Shown here: in pieces, positions 10,676 through 20,863 of the stretch | Layout: the number at the start of each line of letters is the position of its first letter | Position numbering within the stretch: position 1 is the first letter of the stretch | Origin: Candidatus Poribacteria bacterium | GTDB lineage: Bacteria; Poribacteria; WGA-4E; PCPOR2b | DNA: 64,000 nt | Direction: 5' to 3' | Assembly (NCBI GenBank): GCA_003635265.1 | Contig: PYIZ01000053.1 | Span: 62,001 to 126,000, forward strand | Position numbers and translations under genes: made by a program | Notes under the pieces: generated by a model | What the model was told of the DNA's origin: nothing | Seen by the model: the letters and a program-made list of their open reading frames with translations, nothing else | Databases searched by the model: none

Positions 10676-10900
10676 TTGATGAAAATCTATATCCTCACCG
10701 ACTTGGAAGGCCCTGCGGTGGCTGAAGCGTGTGAAAACATCAGTCAAATTACACCTTTGATGATCGAGCCACCCTACGAACAGGAAATCCGTGTCCTTGA
10801 GGGGCAGTCTATAGAGGGATATCTGCGTCGAGGTGCAACGAGGATTGATGACCGTACCGTTGTGAAACGCGCCGACACGATGTGTGAGTTATTCATATAG
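10676..10900 (+). pseudogene. Internally deleted M55-family D-aminopeptidase remnant
   Basis: 74 aa: M55-like N-terminus 'MKIYILTDLEGPAV' joined to an M55-like C-terminus 'PYEQEIRVLEGQSIEGYLRRGATRIDDRTVVKRADTMCELF'; catalytic core missing. Confidence 0.6.
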
Positions 10901-11008
10901 TGTCGATATTGAACAGAACAACAGAGGTGAGTGTCTGAAGTTATATCCTTCGGTTTATCGAAAGTTAAGAGATTCGTCGCATCGGTTGTATATCGTGAGA
11001 CGTTTATA

Positions 11009-12073
11009 TCAACGTCCATGATCTACCGGATCTACTTTATCCTGCGACCATTCTTCTACTCGATTCCATACCGTGTCAACCGTTAATTTCTTCGTGCACT
11101 CCCAGCCAATCTTGCATTTGTGTGCACTACAGGGCCAACACGGCATATCTCGCCTGACAATCGTTGCCTCCTCACTGAGCGGTTTCCAAGCCACATGATC
11201 GGTAGGACCAAAGATTGCTACAGTTCGTACATCCAAAGCTGCAGCGATGTGCATGGGTCCTGAGTCGTTGCACACAAAGAAATCGCAGTGTTTTATCAGG
11301 GCAGCAAGTTCGCGTATCGACTTCGGGGCGTAGGCAATAGATGTGGATTGTAGGGCTTTCTGGACGTTTCGCTCTAATTCAGCTTCGTCGGGACCTCTGA
11401 GAATCAAAATCTTCGCACCGTATTGATGTGCAAGTGTATCGGCAACTGTGGCGTAATTTTCCTCGGGCCACCGTTTATCAAACGAACTGCCGCCGGGATG
11501 GATGCCAACTAAGAAGTCGTTCGGGGCGATTTCCCAATCCGCTAACAGTTGTTCTGTTGCCGTGATTTCATTATTGAGTAGATTCAGCACCAATCGTCGA
11601 TGTCCTTGTCCATTGCAAATTAGCCCAACTAGGTCAAAATTTCGATCGATTTCGTGGACTTCCCCTTTCTTATACTGTCCCTGCCAAGTGTGTGTCAGGA
11701 GACTCTTGAACCGCTTTTGGTAGCGCCCTAACCGATACCTCGCGCCCGACAGAAATGCAACAAAATTGCACCACGAAGCCGTCCGCATCGCAACGGCAAG
11801 ATCATACCGCTCATGTCGTAAATTCTGATAAAACCGTAATCGATCTCGCAGCCGACGATGTTCGTTTTCCCGGTCAAAAATCAATACCCGATCAACATCA
11901 GGATTGCCGACCAATATCGGCGCATTCAACGGCTGGGCGAGCACCGTGATTTCTGCATCGGCATAATTTTGGCGTAACAGCGCAATGGCGGGTGTTGAAT
12001 TGAGTAGGTCACCGATGCCATCGTTGCGGATTACCAAGATTTTCTGGATATTGGGAAGGCGATGGTCGGACAT
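11009..12073 (-). CDS. Glycosyltransferase family 9 (heptosyltransferase-like)
   Basis: 'KILVIRNDGIGDLLNSTPAIALLRQ', 'VGIHPGGSSFDKRWPEENYATVADTL', 'FVCNDSGPMHIAAALDVRTVAIFGPTDHVAWKPL'; internal start used. Confidence 0.9.
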   Translation of the reverse strand: MSDHRLPNIQKILVIRNDGIGDLLNSTPAIALLRQNYADAEITVLAQPLNAPILVGNPDVDRVLIFDRENEHRRLRDRLRFYQNLRHERYDLAVAMRTASWCNFVAFLSGARYRLGRYQKRFKSLLTHTWQGQYKKGEVHEIDRNFDLVGLICNGQGHRRLVLNLLNNEITATEQLLADWEIAPNDFLVGIHPGGSSFDKRWPEENYATVADTLAHQYGAKILILRGPDEAELERNVQKALQSTSIAYAPKSIRELAALIKHCDFFVCNDSGPMHIAAALDVRTVAIFGPTDHVAWKPLSEEATIVRRDMPCWPCSAHKCKIGWECTKKLTVDTVWNRVEEWSQDKVDPVDHGR

Positions 12074-12235
12074 AATACCGGACCTTAAATCAGGTGTGAA
12101 AAGGAAACTTTTATGTCTCACTAGAGATGTGGTAGAAAACACACACTCCGCACACACTATTGTCTACACTGTGATTAGACCCTGCATCAAAAACCTTAAC
12201 AAGGATATCCGAACAGTCATAAAAGGTGAACACAA

Positions 12236-13081
12236 ATGTTAAAAATCATTGACACACATCAGCATCTCTGGGATACATCAAACTTGAGTTACCCCTGGTT
12301 GGATGACTTTGATGCCCTAGATAAACGCTATCTAATCGACGACTATCGTCGAGCCTGCGAGGGAATCAACGTCGTCCGATCCGTCCATGTCGAAGCAGAT
12401 GTAGCACCCGCACACGTGGTCGATGAGGTCAAGTGGTTGGCACAAATTGTGCAACAGCATGGCATGATTGGTGCCATCGTCGCGTCTGCTCCCCTTGAAG
12501 AATCGGGTGTTGAAGAAATCCTCAAGCAACTTACTGAGTACGATCTCGTAGTTGCGATTCGCCGCATGGCTTGGCACCGTCCCGATAGTCAGTTTTATCG
12601 AAGTCCCGAACTCGTCAAAGGGGTTCAACTGCTTGAAAAGTTTAACCTCTCCTTTGATCTCTGTGCCAATCACCAGCAGCTTCCCGCGGCTATTGATTTA
12701 GTGAGGGCAACGCCGAATGTGCGACACGCCGTTAACCATTGCGGGGGACCCGATATAAAAGGCGCACAATTTCAACCGTGGGCTGACCATATGAGTGAAC
12801 TTGCGTCGTTTAATAATGTACACTGCAAGGTTTCAGGTATCGTAACAACTGCCAGTGAGAACTGGACGAAAGCAGAACCGAAGCCGTACATTGATCACCT
12901 TGTGGCGGCGTTTGGCTATGACCGTCTCATGTTCGGTAGCGATTGGCCCGTCTGTACACTAGCCGCGGAGTACCAACAGTGGGTGGAAGCCCTACTTTGG
13001 TCAGTAGGTAATGCTACCGACACGGACAGACGGAAGCTGTTTCACGATAACGCAGAACAATTTTACCGAATCAAGAGTTAG
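12236..13081 (+). CDS. Amidohydrolase family 2 (metal-dependent hydrolase, lactonase-like)
   Basis: 'KIIDTHQHLWDTSNLSYPWL', 'MFGSDWPVCTLAAEYQQW', 'LFHDNAEQFYRI'. Confidence 0.9.
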   Translation: MLKIIDTHQHLWDTSNLSYPWLDDFDALDKRYLIDDYRRACEGINVVRSVHVEADVAPAHVVDEVKWLAQIVQQHGMIGAIVASAPLEESGVEEILKQLTEYDLVVAIRRMAWHRPDSQFYRSPELVKGVQLLEKFNLSFDLCANHQQLPAAIDLVRATPNVRHAVNHCGGPDIKGAQFQPWADHMSELASFNNVHCKVSGIVTTASENWTKAEPKPYIDHLVAAFGYDRLMFGSDWPVCTLAAEYQQWVEALLWSVGNATDTDRRKLFHDNAEQFYRIKS

Positions 13082-13218
13082 TACTAAGCAAAGAAACGTT
13101 GGCTGAACTTTTGATAGATATTATCAAAACAGCATTGACTTTGTCAAAAAAAATTGCGTTATAGCATTGATCCACTGCACCCACATCGTAGGTATGCTGC
13201 CAGACGTCTTAACATCTC

Positions 13219-13309
13219 CGCTCATGTTAAGATTTAGTGCAAAGAAACCGAGTTTTTTCTTCAAAACTCGGTTTCTCTGAGTGCTTTGCACTTTCTTTTT
13301 ACATGAGCC
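13219..13309. mobile_element. MITE family A copy 1 (91 bp, nested hairpin)
   Basis: cgCTCATGT...ACATGAGcc ends; inner AAACCGAGTTTT/AAAACTCGGTTT hairpin and AGTGCAAAG/CTTTGCACT arms; flanked by AACATCTC / AACATCTT (7 of 8). Confidence 0.85.
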
Positions 13310-13476
13310 AACATCTTTTTGAGCGCACACTTCGGTGTCTTGACAGTTCGTGAGTGCTGTTGTATACTATACGACAATCTGATGTCGGCAGACCGGTCAA
13401 ACAATGACCACAGCCACTCCAACACAATATAGCGGAATACCTTCACTATAGCGTTAATCCCGCGAGGAAATTAAGC

Positions 13477-15402
13477 ATGAAACATATATCTAACTTCAAG
13501 CACGTACTAATCTGGCTTCTTTTGGTTCTCTTATGTGCACACGTCGGTTATGGACAGCACTACATCTCAATTTATCTCGAAAACGGAGATCACCTCAAAG
13601 GGCGTTGGCTGGGCGGTGATGCAGAATCAATCCAGATTGAAGTCTACGACCAGCAATTATCAATTCCTTTCCGTGAAATCATCTACATCACAGCTTTTGA
13701 TGATGTGCGTGCCATCCCCAGCGAGGCAGCCGAAAAACACTTCCTCAACGGCCAGACCTTCTTACAGTTGGATATGTATGATAGAGCGAAAACGAGTTTT
13801 ATGAAGGCAATTGATGAATATCCTAAATATACTGATGCCCATTATCAACTTGCCCTTCTCTTTGAAGCGGAAGGAAACAATGATGAGGCACTCAGATATT
13901 TTGGAAATGTTGTGAAGATTGATCCCAACGCATACAGCATGGAGGACAAGTTTAAGACAGCAGGCGATGCCTACCTCGCAGCTGAAGAATACCGTAAAGC
14001 AGTCAGCGCTTACTTACTTTTGTTCCGAATTTACCCCGATCGGTACGGCGCCGACGAAGCTGCCTACACCGCAGGCTTTCTGTTAGCAGTTGAGTTGGAT
14101 GAACCCCAAGAGGGACTCAAAGTCCTCCAGGAAGCTGTGGCGCATTTCCCAGATAGCCAACATCTAGAACGCGCTACATACCTCATTGGATCGCTACACT
14201 CCAAGCTAGGAAATGCTGAAATGGCAGTGGAGACATTGAGTAGTTTTATCCAAAACTATCCGCAAAGTCGGTGGCTTGCCATCGCTTATATGGCGCGGGG
14301 TGATGCATATACACAGTTGCGGCGACGTACGGAGGCAGTGGCTGACTACAATTCCGTCGGGCCATACACGTCAAATCTTAAGCTGAAGAATGAAGCGCGA
14401 AGAAAGCGAAGCGAGAGTGCGTGGACAATCTACACTGTCTCTGACGGGATTCCAAGCAACCAGATTCAAGCGATCGCTATTGATGGGACGACCCTATGGA
14501 TTGGCACACCAAACGGGTTGGCACAAATTGACCTCAGTTCGGGAACGTGGCAGCCAAACACGGACATAACCGATCACATCAATACCCTTTTTGACGAAGA
14601 AACGCCGATTGATGTTCGAGCGCTTGCAGTTGATAGTCAAGAATTGTGGATTGGGACGCTGAATCATGGTTTAATTCGTTATAACAAAACGACGACATTT
14701 CCCGAAATTTTCGATATCCGCAATGGGCTGCCGGATAACACAATATATGACATTAAAATTGACAAAGAGGAGGTTTGGATCGGCACCTTTGCGGGAGTCG
14801 CCCGTCATCTGCGATCTACCGGAGAGTGGAAAAGCTATAGAAAAGCAGATGGTTTGCCTGCTGATGATATTGTTGCGTTGGCTGTCACGCCGGACAGGGT
14901 CTGGATCGGTACTTCACAGAATGGGTTGGCAGTCTACAATCGAAGCATGGACATTTGGCAAAGCTTTAGTGCCCTTGACAACCTCGACCTAAAAACCGGC
15001 AGTGAAATTGTAAGTTTTGATATCAGTGCTGATAAAGTTTTCTTTACTTGGAATTATAGTGTGGACAAAGCCAACGGATACGGCGAAATCCATCAGGGGG
15101 ATCTGAGCAGTACAGTTGAAGCTGTCCTCCGTTTTGTAGATATGGTGCCGTATCAGAGTATCTACGTCGCTGCTACTAAAGGTCCAATAACCGCGGTTAA
15201 ACCTGCTACAGTGTGGATTGCGACCAACGGTGGTGTGTGGATCAAAACCGCAGAGGGGTGGCGAGACCCCATTGAATTCCCCTCTAGTCGAATCAGTGCA
15301 CCTATCGTTAGCTGCATCACGCTGGGCGTAGGTGCAGCTTGGATTGGCACCGCTGATGGACTCGCTAGGATCGACACCAACGCAATTTATGGAAACAACT
15401 AA
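13477..15402 (+). CDS. TPR protein with C-terminal Reg_prop-type beta-propeller
   Basis: Signal peptide; TPR units (AKTSFMKAIDEYPKYTDAHYQLALLFE...); repeated 'IAIDGTTLWIGTPNGLAQID', 'IKIDKEEVWIGTFAGVARH', 'LAVTPDRVWIGTSQNGLAVY'. Confidence 0.85.
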   Translation: MKHISNFKHVLIWLLLVLLCAHVGYGQHYISIYLENGDHLKGRWLGGDAESIQIEVYDQQLSIPFREIIYITAFDDVRAIPSEAAEKHFLNGQTFLQLDMYDRAKTSFMKAIDEYPKYTDAHYQLALLFEAEGNNDEALRYFGNVVKIDPNAYSMEDKFKTAGDAYLAAEEYRKAVSAYLLLFRIYPDRYGADEAAYTAGFLLAVELDEPQEGLKVLQEAVAHFPDSQHLERATYLIGSLHSKLGNAEMAVETLSSFIQNYPQSRWLAIAYMARGDAYTQLRRRTEAVADYNSVGPYTSNLKLKNEARRKRSESAWTIYTVSDGIPSNQIQAIAIDGTTLWIGTPNGLAQIDLSSGTWQPNTDITDHINTLFDEETPIDVRALAVDSQELWIGTLNHGLIRYNKTTTFPEIFDIRNGLPDNTIYDIKIDKEEVWIGTFAGVARHLRSTGEWKSYRKADGLPADDIVALAVTPDRVWIGTSQNGLAVYNRSMDIWQSFSALDNLDLKTGSEIVSFDISADKVFFTWNYSVDKANGYGEIHQGDLSSTVEAVLRFVDMVPYQSIYVAATKGPITAVKPATVWIATNGGVWIKTAEGWRDPIEFPSSRISAPIVSCITLGVGAAWIGTADGLARIDTNAIYGNN

Positions 15403-15532
15403 TTGGTCTATCTATGGGTGTAATTTTATGCTTTGCAGCTTTTTGAAGGTGTGCTATAATAGGCTACCTACAAATCCGGATCGGCTGGACTTGTAGTTTC
15501 ATCAATACCATAGACGACAAGGAGAAAATAAA

Positions 15533-15973
15533 ATGGCAGGAGTTATTCCCACAATTAGTTCAGGTGTTGCTGGTCCCCTTGGTGTTCTGCATCTACCAAG
15601 ATTTTGGAGTAAGGTCACGTTGGACGCAGTAGGTCAACTACATTCGGATTATCCGGCATGTGGTGCTGGCTTCGATCAGATGGTTCTTGATGGGCTTGGC
15701 CTCGATAAGGACGCAACGTTGGCATATATCAGCGACAACCGTCCAAGCTATACCGAGTTTGAAAGCTGGATTCTGGAGCAAAAAGGCGGGAGTCTAGATC
15801 AAGCCGCAGTTGATGAGTTGAATGCCGCGATTACGGGCTACAATCACGATGACGATACCCGTGGAGCTATCTTAGGCGCAGCCGGTGTTTCCGATGACGG
15901 TTCAATCTTGGATGCCGTGCATCTCAATAACCTTGAGGATTGGACTGACTGGCATGCTGATCTGACAGGGTAA
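15533..15973 (+). CDS. DUF5069-like protein
   Basis: 146 aa; 'GPLGVLHLPRFWSKVTLDAVGQLHSDY..GAGFDQMVLDGLGLDKDATLAYISDNRPSYTEFESWI' resembles the DUF5069 pattern; not searched. Confidence 0.55.
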   Translation: MAGVIPTISSGVAGPLGVLHLPRFWSKVTLDAVGQLHSDYPACGAGFDQMVLDGLGLDKDATLAYISDNRPSYTEFESWILEQKGGSLDQAAVDELNAAITGYNHDDDTRGAILGAAGVSDDGSILDAVHLNNLEDWTDWHADLTG

Positions 15974-16012
15974 GCACTAAACAATTCGTATCCCTAGAAA
16001 AACAGACGAAAA

Positions 16013-17128
16013 TCAAACCATGTAATTAAAAAGGGGCAACTTGAAAGCTTGCCCCTTTTTTTCTTTTATCGCGCTAGGTAGCGACGATTGGATTAGCTTC
16101 CCATATGCCTTCTCTGGAGCACGGAAATCTTCCGTTGTCGAAGGCTTGAGTTGGTCTATAACCGATAGAAGGGCATCAGGCGTTGCGCCGCTGATCCGAA
16201 GATTGGATATCTTTGGAAAAACCTCAACGGCGGAACCACGCACATCAACCGAGAGGTTCAGTACTCGTGTTCCTTCTATACCATAGGCGGGAAGGCTGCC
16301 ATGCAGACGGGCAGAGACAACTGTATGAGCGGAGGCGTATTGTCGGAGCAGTGTGTAGGGATCTCCGTGAAACCAAAGGGCTTCGGACGGAATTGTGTCT
16401 CGGAGGGCATTGTACTCCCTATAAGCATGACAGAGCACCCGTACATCGTATCCGTTTTCTTGGAGAATCACGTAGAAATTCTTCCAGCTATCCGCGAATT
16501 GTTGAAGCCTGCTGCGGCGGGAAATGCGTCGATGTCCAGACCGTTTCGGCGTGTGGCGCGGTGACGGTGGAACAAGAATGAGGTAAGGTCTCTGCTCTGC
16601 CGGCGCGATATTCCACATCCTACTTGCCCAAGCCGCAGCGCATGGAAGGTAGCGATTGGGTATTTCAAGTGCATTCAGCAGGGCGTGTGCATACGCATCA
16701 CGAACCGTGAAACAAAGACTCGGTTCAACTCGCTGACGAATAATTCGCTCTGTCTTTTTGCTCTTTCTGCAATGTGCGACATACGCATCAATGCTAATAT
16801 CCGGGTGAGAAAAACCGGCCCCGCCTGCCATTGTAAAGACTTTTAATCCCCATCGAATGATAAAATCACGCCACATTGCGTCGTCGTACCAATGCTTCCA
16901 GTCGTCGTAATTATTGTATTGCGGCATCCCGCCGTACACCAGAAACGGAGCATTCCGGATAACATCTTCAAAGTCTCGGAATCCCTTTGGACTAAAGCGG
17001 TCAATCAGCACCCACACCTGAGGTCCCAAAATCTGTTCAAACAGATATTGCAGTCCCACTCCAATGAAGGTATCACCCGGATTATCATTTGTCCGTCCAG
17101 TTGTAGTTATCAGCGGAATGTGCGTCAT
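16013..17128 (-). CDS. Polysaccharide pyruvyl transferase family protein
   Basis: 371 aa; 'NDNPGDTFIGVGLQYLFEQILG', 'FLVYGGMPQYNN', 'VVSARLHGSLPAYGIEGTRVLNLS'. Confidence 0.75.
   Translation of the reverse strand: MTHIPLITTTGRTNDNPGDTFIGVGLQYLFEQILGPQVWVLIDRFSPKGFRDFEDVIRNAPFLVYGGMPQYNNYDDWKHWYDDAMWRDFIIRWGLKVFTMAGGAGFSHPDISIDAYVAHCRKSKKTERIIRQRVEPSLCFTVRDAYAHALLNALEIPNRYLPCAAAWASRMWNIAPAEQRPYLILVPPSPRHTPKRSGHRRISRRSRLQQFADSWKNFYVILQENGYDVRVLCHAYREYNALRDTIPSEALWFHGDPYTLLRQYASAHTVVSARLHGSLPAYGIEGTRVLNLSVDVRGSAVEVFPKISNLRISGATPDALLSVIDQLKPSTTEDFRAPEKAYGKLIQSSLPSAIKEKKGQAFKLPLFNYMV
16028..16062. terminator. Stem-loop terminator
   Basis: AAAAAGGGGCAA-cttgaaagc-TTGCCCCTTTTT, perfect stem with A/T runs; overlaps the 3' end of the convergent gene. 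Confidence 0.85.
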
Positions 17129-17181
17129 CGTTGCAAAATGTCAAATGGGAAAAGGTGTGGAGGAACTGCCAGCCGAAAATT

Positions 17182-18801
17182 TCAAATCAGCGGCTGTCCA
17201 GTCATTTCTGATGGCTGATCTAAACCCAATAATTTTAGCGCAGTTGGGGCAATATCCGCTAATCTGCCATCTGTCTTCAATTGATGACCCTTGAAGCGAT
17301 TATCGACCACGATGAGGTTGACAGGGTATGTTGTATGTGCCGTATGGGGTGCCCCGGTCTCAGGATCAACCATCTGCTCACAGTTGCCGTGATCGGCAGT
17401 CACGATTAAACCCCCACCTTTTGCCATTACCGCATCAACCACCTGTCCCACACATGCGTCCACCGTTTCTACCGCCTTAATCGCGGCAGGCAACGATCCT
17501 GTATGACCGACCATGTCGCCGTTTGCGTAGTTCAGGATGAACAGATCATACCTGTCTGATGTTATCCGACGTAGCATCTCTTGAGTAACCTCTGGCGCAG
17601 ACATTTCGGGTTTCTGGTCATACGTGGATACATCACGCGGCGACGGGATGATTTGTCGGTCCTCCCGGTCAAATGGCTCGTCTTGATAATCGTTAAAGAA
17701 AAAGGTGACGTGCGGAAATTTCTCCGTTTCGGCGCAGCGGAATTGTGTCAACCCAACCTCGCTCGCGTATGCCCCCAGAATGTTAGGCATTTTGGGCGGT
17801 TTCGGGATTGCAACCTCTACGGGAAGCCCCCGTTCATATTCAGTCATCGTGACGAACTGAATATCTAACTTCTTTCCACGTTCAAAACCCATTTGTTGGA
17901 TAACTCCGTCTTTGCCGGCCGCTTCAAACGGAAACTCTGTGAGACAGAAAGCCTCGCAGAGTTGACGCGGTCTATCCCCTCGAAAATTATAAAAAATCAC
18001 CACATCACCGTCAGAGATTCTCGGCAACGGGTTGCCTTGATCATCGATAACAACTGTTGGCTCGATAAATTCGTCTCCGACTTGGTTATTTGTGGTGGAG
18101 GCGTCATAATAGCGTTGATATCCTTCCGCGGCCGATCTCACCTGATCTCCTTTGCCTTCAGTCAACAGCCGGTAAGCTTTCTCCACACGATCCCAACGAT
18201 TATCACGGTCCATAGCATAATATCGTCCTACTACTGAAGCAACCCGTCCGATACCAATCTCCTTCATTTTGGCTTCGATCTGCTTACAAAAGTTGATGCC
18301 ACTTGTTGGTGAGCAGTCGCGGCCATCGCTAAAGTTATGCACCAGCACACGGTCAGCCGAGATACCTGCGTCTTTTGCCAATGCAAGCAGAGCATAAAGG
18401 TAATTTAGGGAACTATGTACACCGGCTTCGCTTGCCAACCCCATAAGATGAAGGTTCCTACCCTGTGCTTTTACATGGGTCATAGCAGCGACCAACGATC
18501 TGTTCTGTGTGAATTCACCTGAGCGAATCATTCTGCTGATTCGTAAAAGTTCCTGATCGACAATCCGACCGGCACCGATATTCTGGTGACCTACCTCGCT
18601 ATTTCCCATTGTGCCTGTTGGTAAACCGACATCTTCACCGGACGTATGAATGCGCACGTGCGGATATGCCCGCATGAGCCGATCATCAACCGGTGTTTTT
18701 GCAAGATGAATCGCGTTGGTTCTGTTCCACTTTGGGTACGGGTTGTACCCCCAACCATCCCGAATGATAATTACCATCGGGCGAATTTGTAGCTTCGTCA
18801 C
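17182..18801 (-). CDS. gpmI: 2,3-bisphosphoglycerate-independent phosphoglycerate mutase
   Basis: 'IIRDGWGYNP', 'GNSEVGHQNIGAGRIVDQEL', 'FSDGRDCSPTSG', 'VVGRYYAMDRDNRWDRVEKAY', 'VTADHGNCEQM'; GTG start. Confidence 0.96.
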   Translation of the reverse strand: MTKLQIRPMVIIIRDGWGYNPYPKWNRTNAIHLAKTPVDDRLMRAYPHVRIHTSGEDVGLPTGTMGNSEVGHQNIGAGRIVDQELLRISRMIRSGEFTQNRSLVAAMTHVKAQGRNLHLMGLASEAGVHSSLNYLYALLALAKDAGISADRVLVHNFSDGRDCSPTSGINFCKQIEAKMKEIGIGRVASVVGRYYAMDRDNRWDRVEKAYRLLTEGKGDQVRSAAEGYQRYYDASTTNNQVGDEFIEPTVVIDDQGNPLPRISDGDVVIFYNFRGDRPRQLCEAFCLTEFPFEAAGKDGVIQQMGFERGKKLDIQFVTMTEYERGLPVEVAIPKPPKMPNILGAYASEVGLTQFRCAETEKFPHVTFFFNDYQDEPFDREDRQIIPSPRDVSTYDQKPEMSAPEVTQEMLRRITSDRYDLFILNYANGDMVGHTGSLPAAIKAVETVDACVGQVVDAVMAKGGGLIVTADHGNCEQMVDPETGAPHTAHTTYPVNLIVVDNRFKGHQLKTDGRLADIAPTALKLLGLDQPSEMTGQPLI

Positions 18802-18818
18802 AATAACCTTTCAAAGAA

Positions 18819-18909
18819 CGTTCATGTTAAGATTTAGTGCAAAGAAACCGAGTTTTTTCCGCAAAACTCGGTTTCTGTTCGTACTTTGCACTTTCTTTTT
18901 ATATGAGCC
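18819..18909. mobile_element. MITE family A copy 2 (91 bp)
   Basis: Near-identical to copy 1; flanked by perfect 8-bp duplication TCAAAGAA (18811-18818 and 18910-18917). Confidence 0.9.
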
Positions 18910-19008
18910 TCAAAGAAAATATAATATTATGGCACCAATAAGCCATAGGTCAAAATAATAAGCTTTTTTATTACCTATTTCCTAAACGACAGAATTCGTA
19001 TCAAGGCG

Positions 19009-20034
19009 TCACATCAAATGCTTCTTGAGAAATGCCAGCCCCGGCTCAACGTCCACCTCATGGCCCCCTTCAAAGTAGTCCAACTCAAGGTTATCTGGAC
19101 GACCGGCTGCAGCATAGATCTGCTCAATATGATTAAACGCAGTTTTGGCATCTGACGCGATGAAACAACTATCGTCCGATGCTATTTGCGCCATGCAGGG
19201 ACGCGGTGCAATTAATCCCGCAACATCCGATATGTCCCCATGTCCACGCAGCCCAAACATGAATTGAGAACCGCAAGTATTTCCGCGTCCCCGATCGTTG
19301 AGCGCATCGGTCAGGGTGCTGAGGTAGCAAACGATAACCGCCGCCTTAATCCGTTGATCCAAAGCAGAAACGTAGGTTGTCATCGTTCCACCGAACGAAC
19401 AGCCCATACAGCCAAGCCGGTTCCCATCTACATCGGGTCGGGATTGTAAGTAGTCCAAGCACCGTTGGGCGTCACAGATATGGAGTTGGAGTAGTTGATA
19501 GCCAAAGTAACCGTACGCCATATAAGCGACATTGCATCCGTCACGCCCGGGGCGGCGAACCCATTCATCCCGATCTTTACGTTCACCAAAGGTGCGCCAG
19601 TCCGGTGCAATCGTGACGAACCCCTGCCGTGTCAACTCGACAGCGAACTGTTTCTGGTAATCCTCACCTATCCCGGCGAGCGGATCTTTTCCGATCCCGT
19701 GCCCGTGTGCACAGAGCACCGCCGGGCAACGGTTGTCCGGACCTGCTCCTTCAGGACTCAGAACATAAGCGGGAATAGAGGAGAAGGGATCGGGATTGAA
19801 GATAATCTTCTCCCGTGTATATCCGTCCATCTCTGTCCGTTCTAACACCTCGACCTCTAGCGGAATAGCTTCCGGTTTCGGACCCAAGTCTCTGACTAAC
19901 TTACGTCGAAAGGTTTTGCGCCATTCCTGCCACTCCGCTTTTGATGTCCCAGTGAAATGCAGAGGTGGAATCTGTTTCAACAGGTGCTCTACACCAAGTT
20001 CCGCAGTTAAAAAACGGGGGGTTGTATTTGCCAT
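19009..20034 (-). CDS. Alpha/beta hydrolase (acetyl xylan esterase / dienelactone hydrolase-like)
   Basis: 'PAVLCAHGHGIG', 'DYLQSRPDVDGNRLGCMGCSFGGTMTTYVSALD'. Confidence 0.85.
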   Translation of the reverse strand: MANTTPRFLTAELGVEHLLKQIPPLHFTGTSKAEWQEWRKTFRRKLVRDLGPKPEAIPLEVEVLERTEMDGYTREKIIFNPDPFSSIPAYVLSPEGAGPDNRCPAVLCAHGHGIGKDPLAGIGEDYQKQFAVELTRQGFVTIAPDWRTFGERKDRDEWVRRPGRDGCNVAYMAYGYFGYQLLQLHICDAQRCLDYLQSRPDVDGNRLGCMGCSFGGTMTTYVSALDQRIKAAVIVCYLSTLTDALNDRGRGNTCGSQFMFGLRGHGDISDVAGLIAPRPCMAQIASDDSCFIASDAKTAFNHIEQIYAAAGRPDNLELDYFEGGHEVDVEPGLAFLKKHLM

Positions 20035-20084
20035 TTTGAATCTCCTTCTCTACTGTCAATTTATGGTGAATTCCAAAAAATAAA

Positions 20085-20160
20085 GGCTCATGTTAAGAAA
20101 TAGTGCAAAGAAACCGAGTTTTTTCTTCAAAACTCGGTTTCTCTTCGTTCTTTGCACTTT
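20085..20160. mobile_element. MITE family A copy 3, right end truncated
   Basis: GGCTCATGTTAAGAAATAGTGCAAAGAAACCGAGTTTTTTCTTCAAAACTCGGTTTCTC...CTTTGCACTTT; outer right arm missing. Confidence 0.8.
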
Positions 20161-20404
20161 TAGGCTCTGGTGCTTCTTTATAGAAAATGTCTTGCTCAAC
20201 TTCACGCGCAAACGTCAACCCCGCTCGTGATAGTTCAAGTGCTAACCCTTGTTGATAAATCACTTCTTGGAAGCCGTTGCCTAAAAACGTATGGACCTCA
20301 AAAGCAGCCCCGATAATCTTGTCAGTGATATCACCGTATTTTAGATTGTGGTTAATTGTTTGTATCCTGTGTAGGTATAGAATAGCGGATTGCCGCAGAT
20401 TCAA
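20093..20404 (-). pseudogene. GxxExxY protein truncated by MITE copy 3
   Basis: 'LKYGDITDKIIGAAFEVHTFLGNGFQEVIYQQGLALELSRAGLTFAREVEQDIFYKEAPEP' then a MITE-encoded tail 'KSAKNEEKPSFEEKTRFLCTIS'. Confidence 0.8.
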
Positions 20405-20470
20405 AAATCCGCACTAGTCTGTGTAATCCTCTTAATCCGCGATTCAGATGTTTTCCGCCTTAACGGTCTG

Positions 20471-20863
20471 TTACTGAATCCATTGCTGTATATGGTCGGC
20501 GATTATCTCAAGATCGGTGATTGTCCCATCCGCAATGTTAAAGCCGAGTTCAATAATCGAATCTTCAATGTTGCGATGAAGGGAACAGCCATTCAAAACT
20601 AAAAATGTGAGCGCGCAGGTCAGACCGATACGTTTATTCCCATCGGAAAACAGATGTCCAGTAACAGTGTGATGGGCATATACGGCAGCCTTTTGGGGCA
20701 AGGTCGGAAACAGTTCTGTATCACCCAATTTCGCGCTAACTATTTCAACCAAATAGTGTAACTGATTTTCATTTAACAACTGATAGCTGCCTACATGCCT
20801 CTCGGCAACCCTCAGAATTTCCGAAATTGTCAAATACCTCAAGGCTTGCCCAGCGTTTTCCAT
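20471..20863 (-). CDS. Fic/Doc-family toxin
   Basis: 130 aa; Fic motif 'HLFSDGNKRIG'; 'AAVYAHHTVTGHLFSDGNKRIGLTCALTFLVLNG'. Confidence 0.9.
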   Translation of the reverse strand: MENAGQALRYLTISEILRVAERHVGSYQLLNENQLHYLVEIVSAKLGDTELFPTLPQKAAVYAHHTVTGHLFSDGNKRIGLTCALTFLVLNGCSLHRNIEDSIIELGFNIADGTITDLEIIADHIQQWIQ

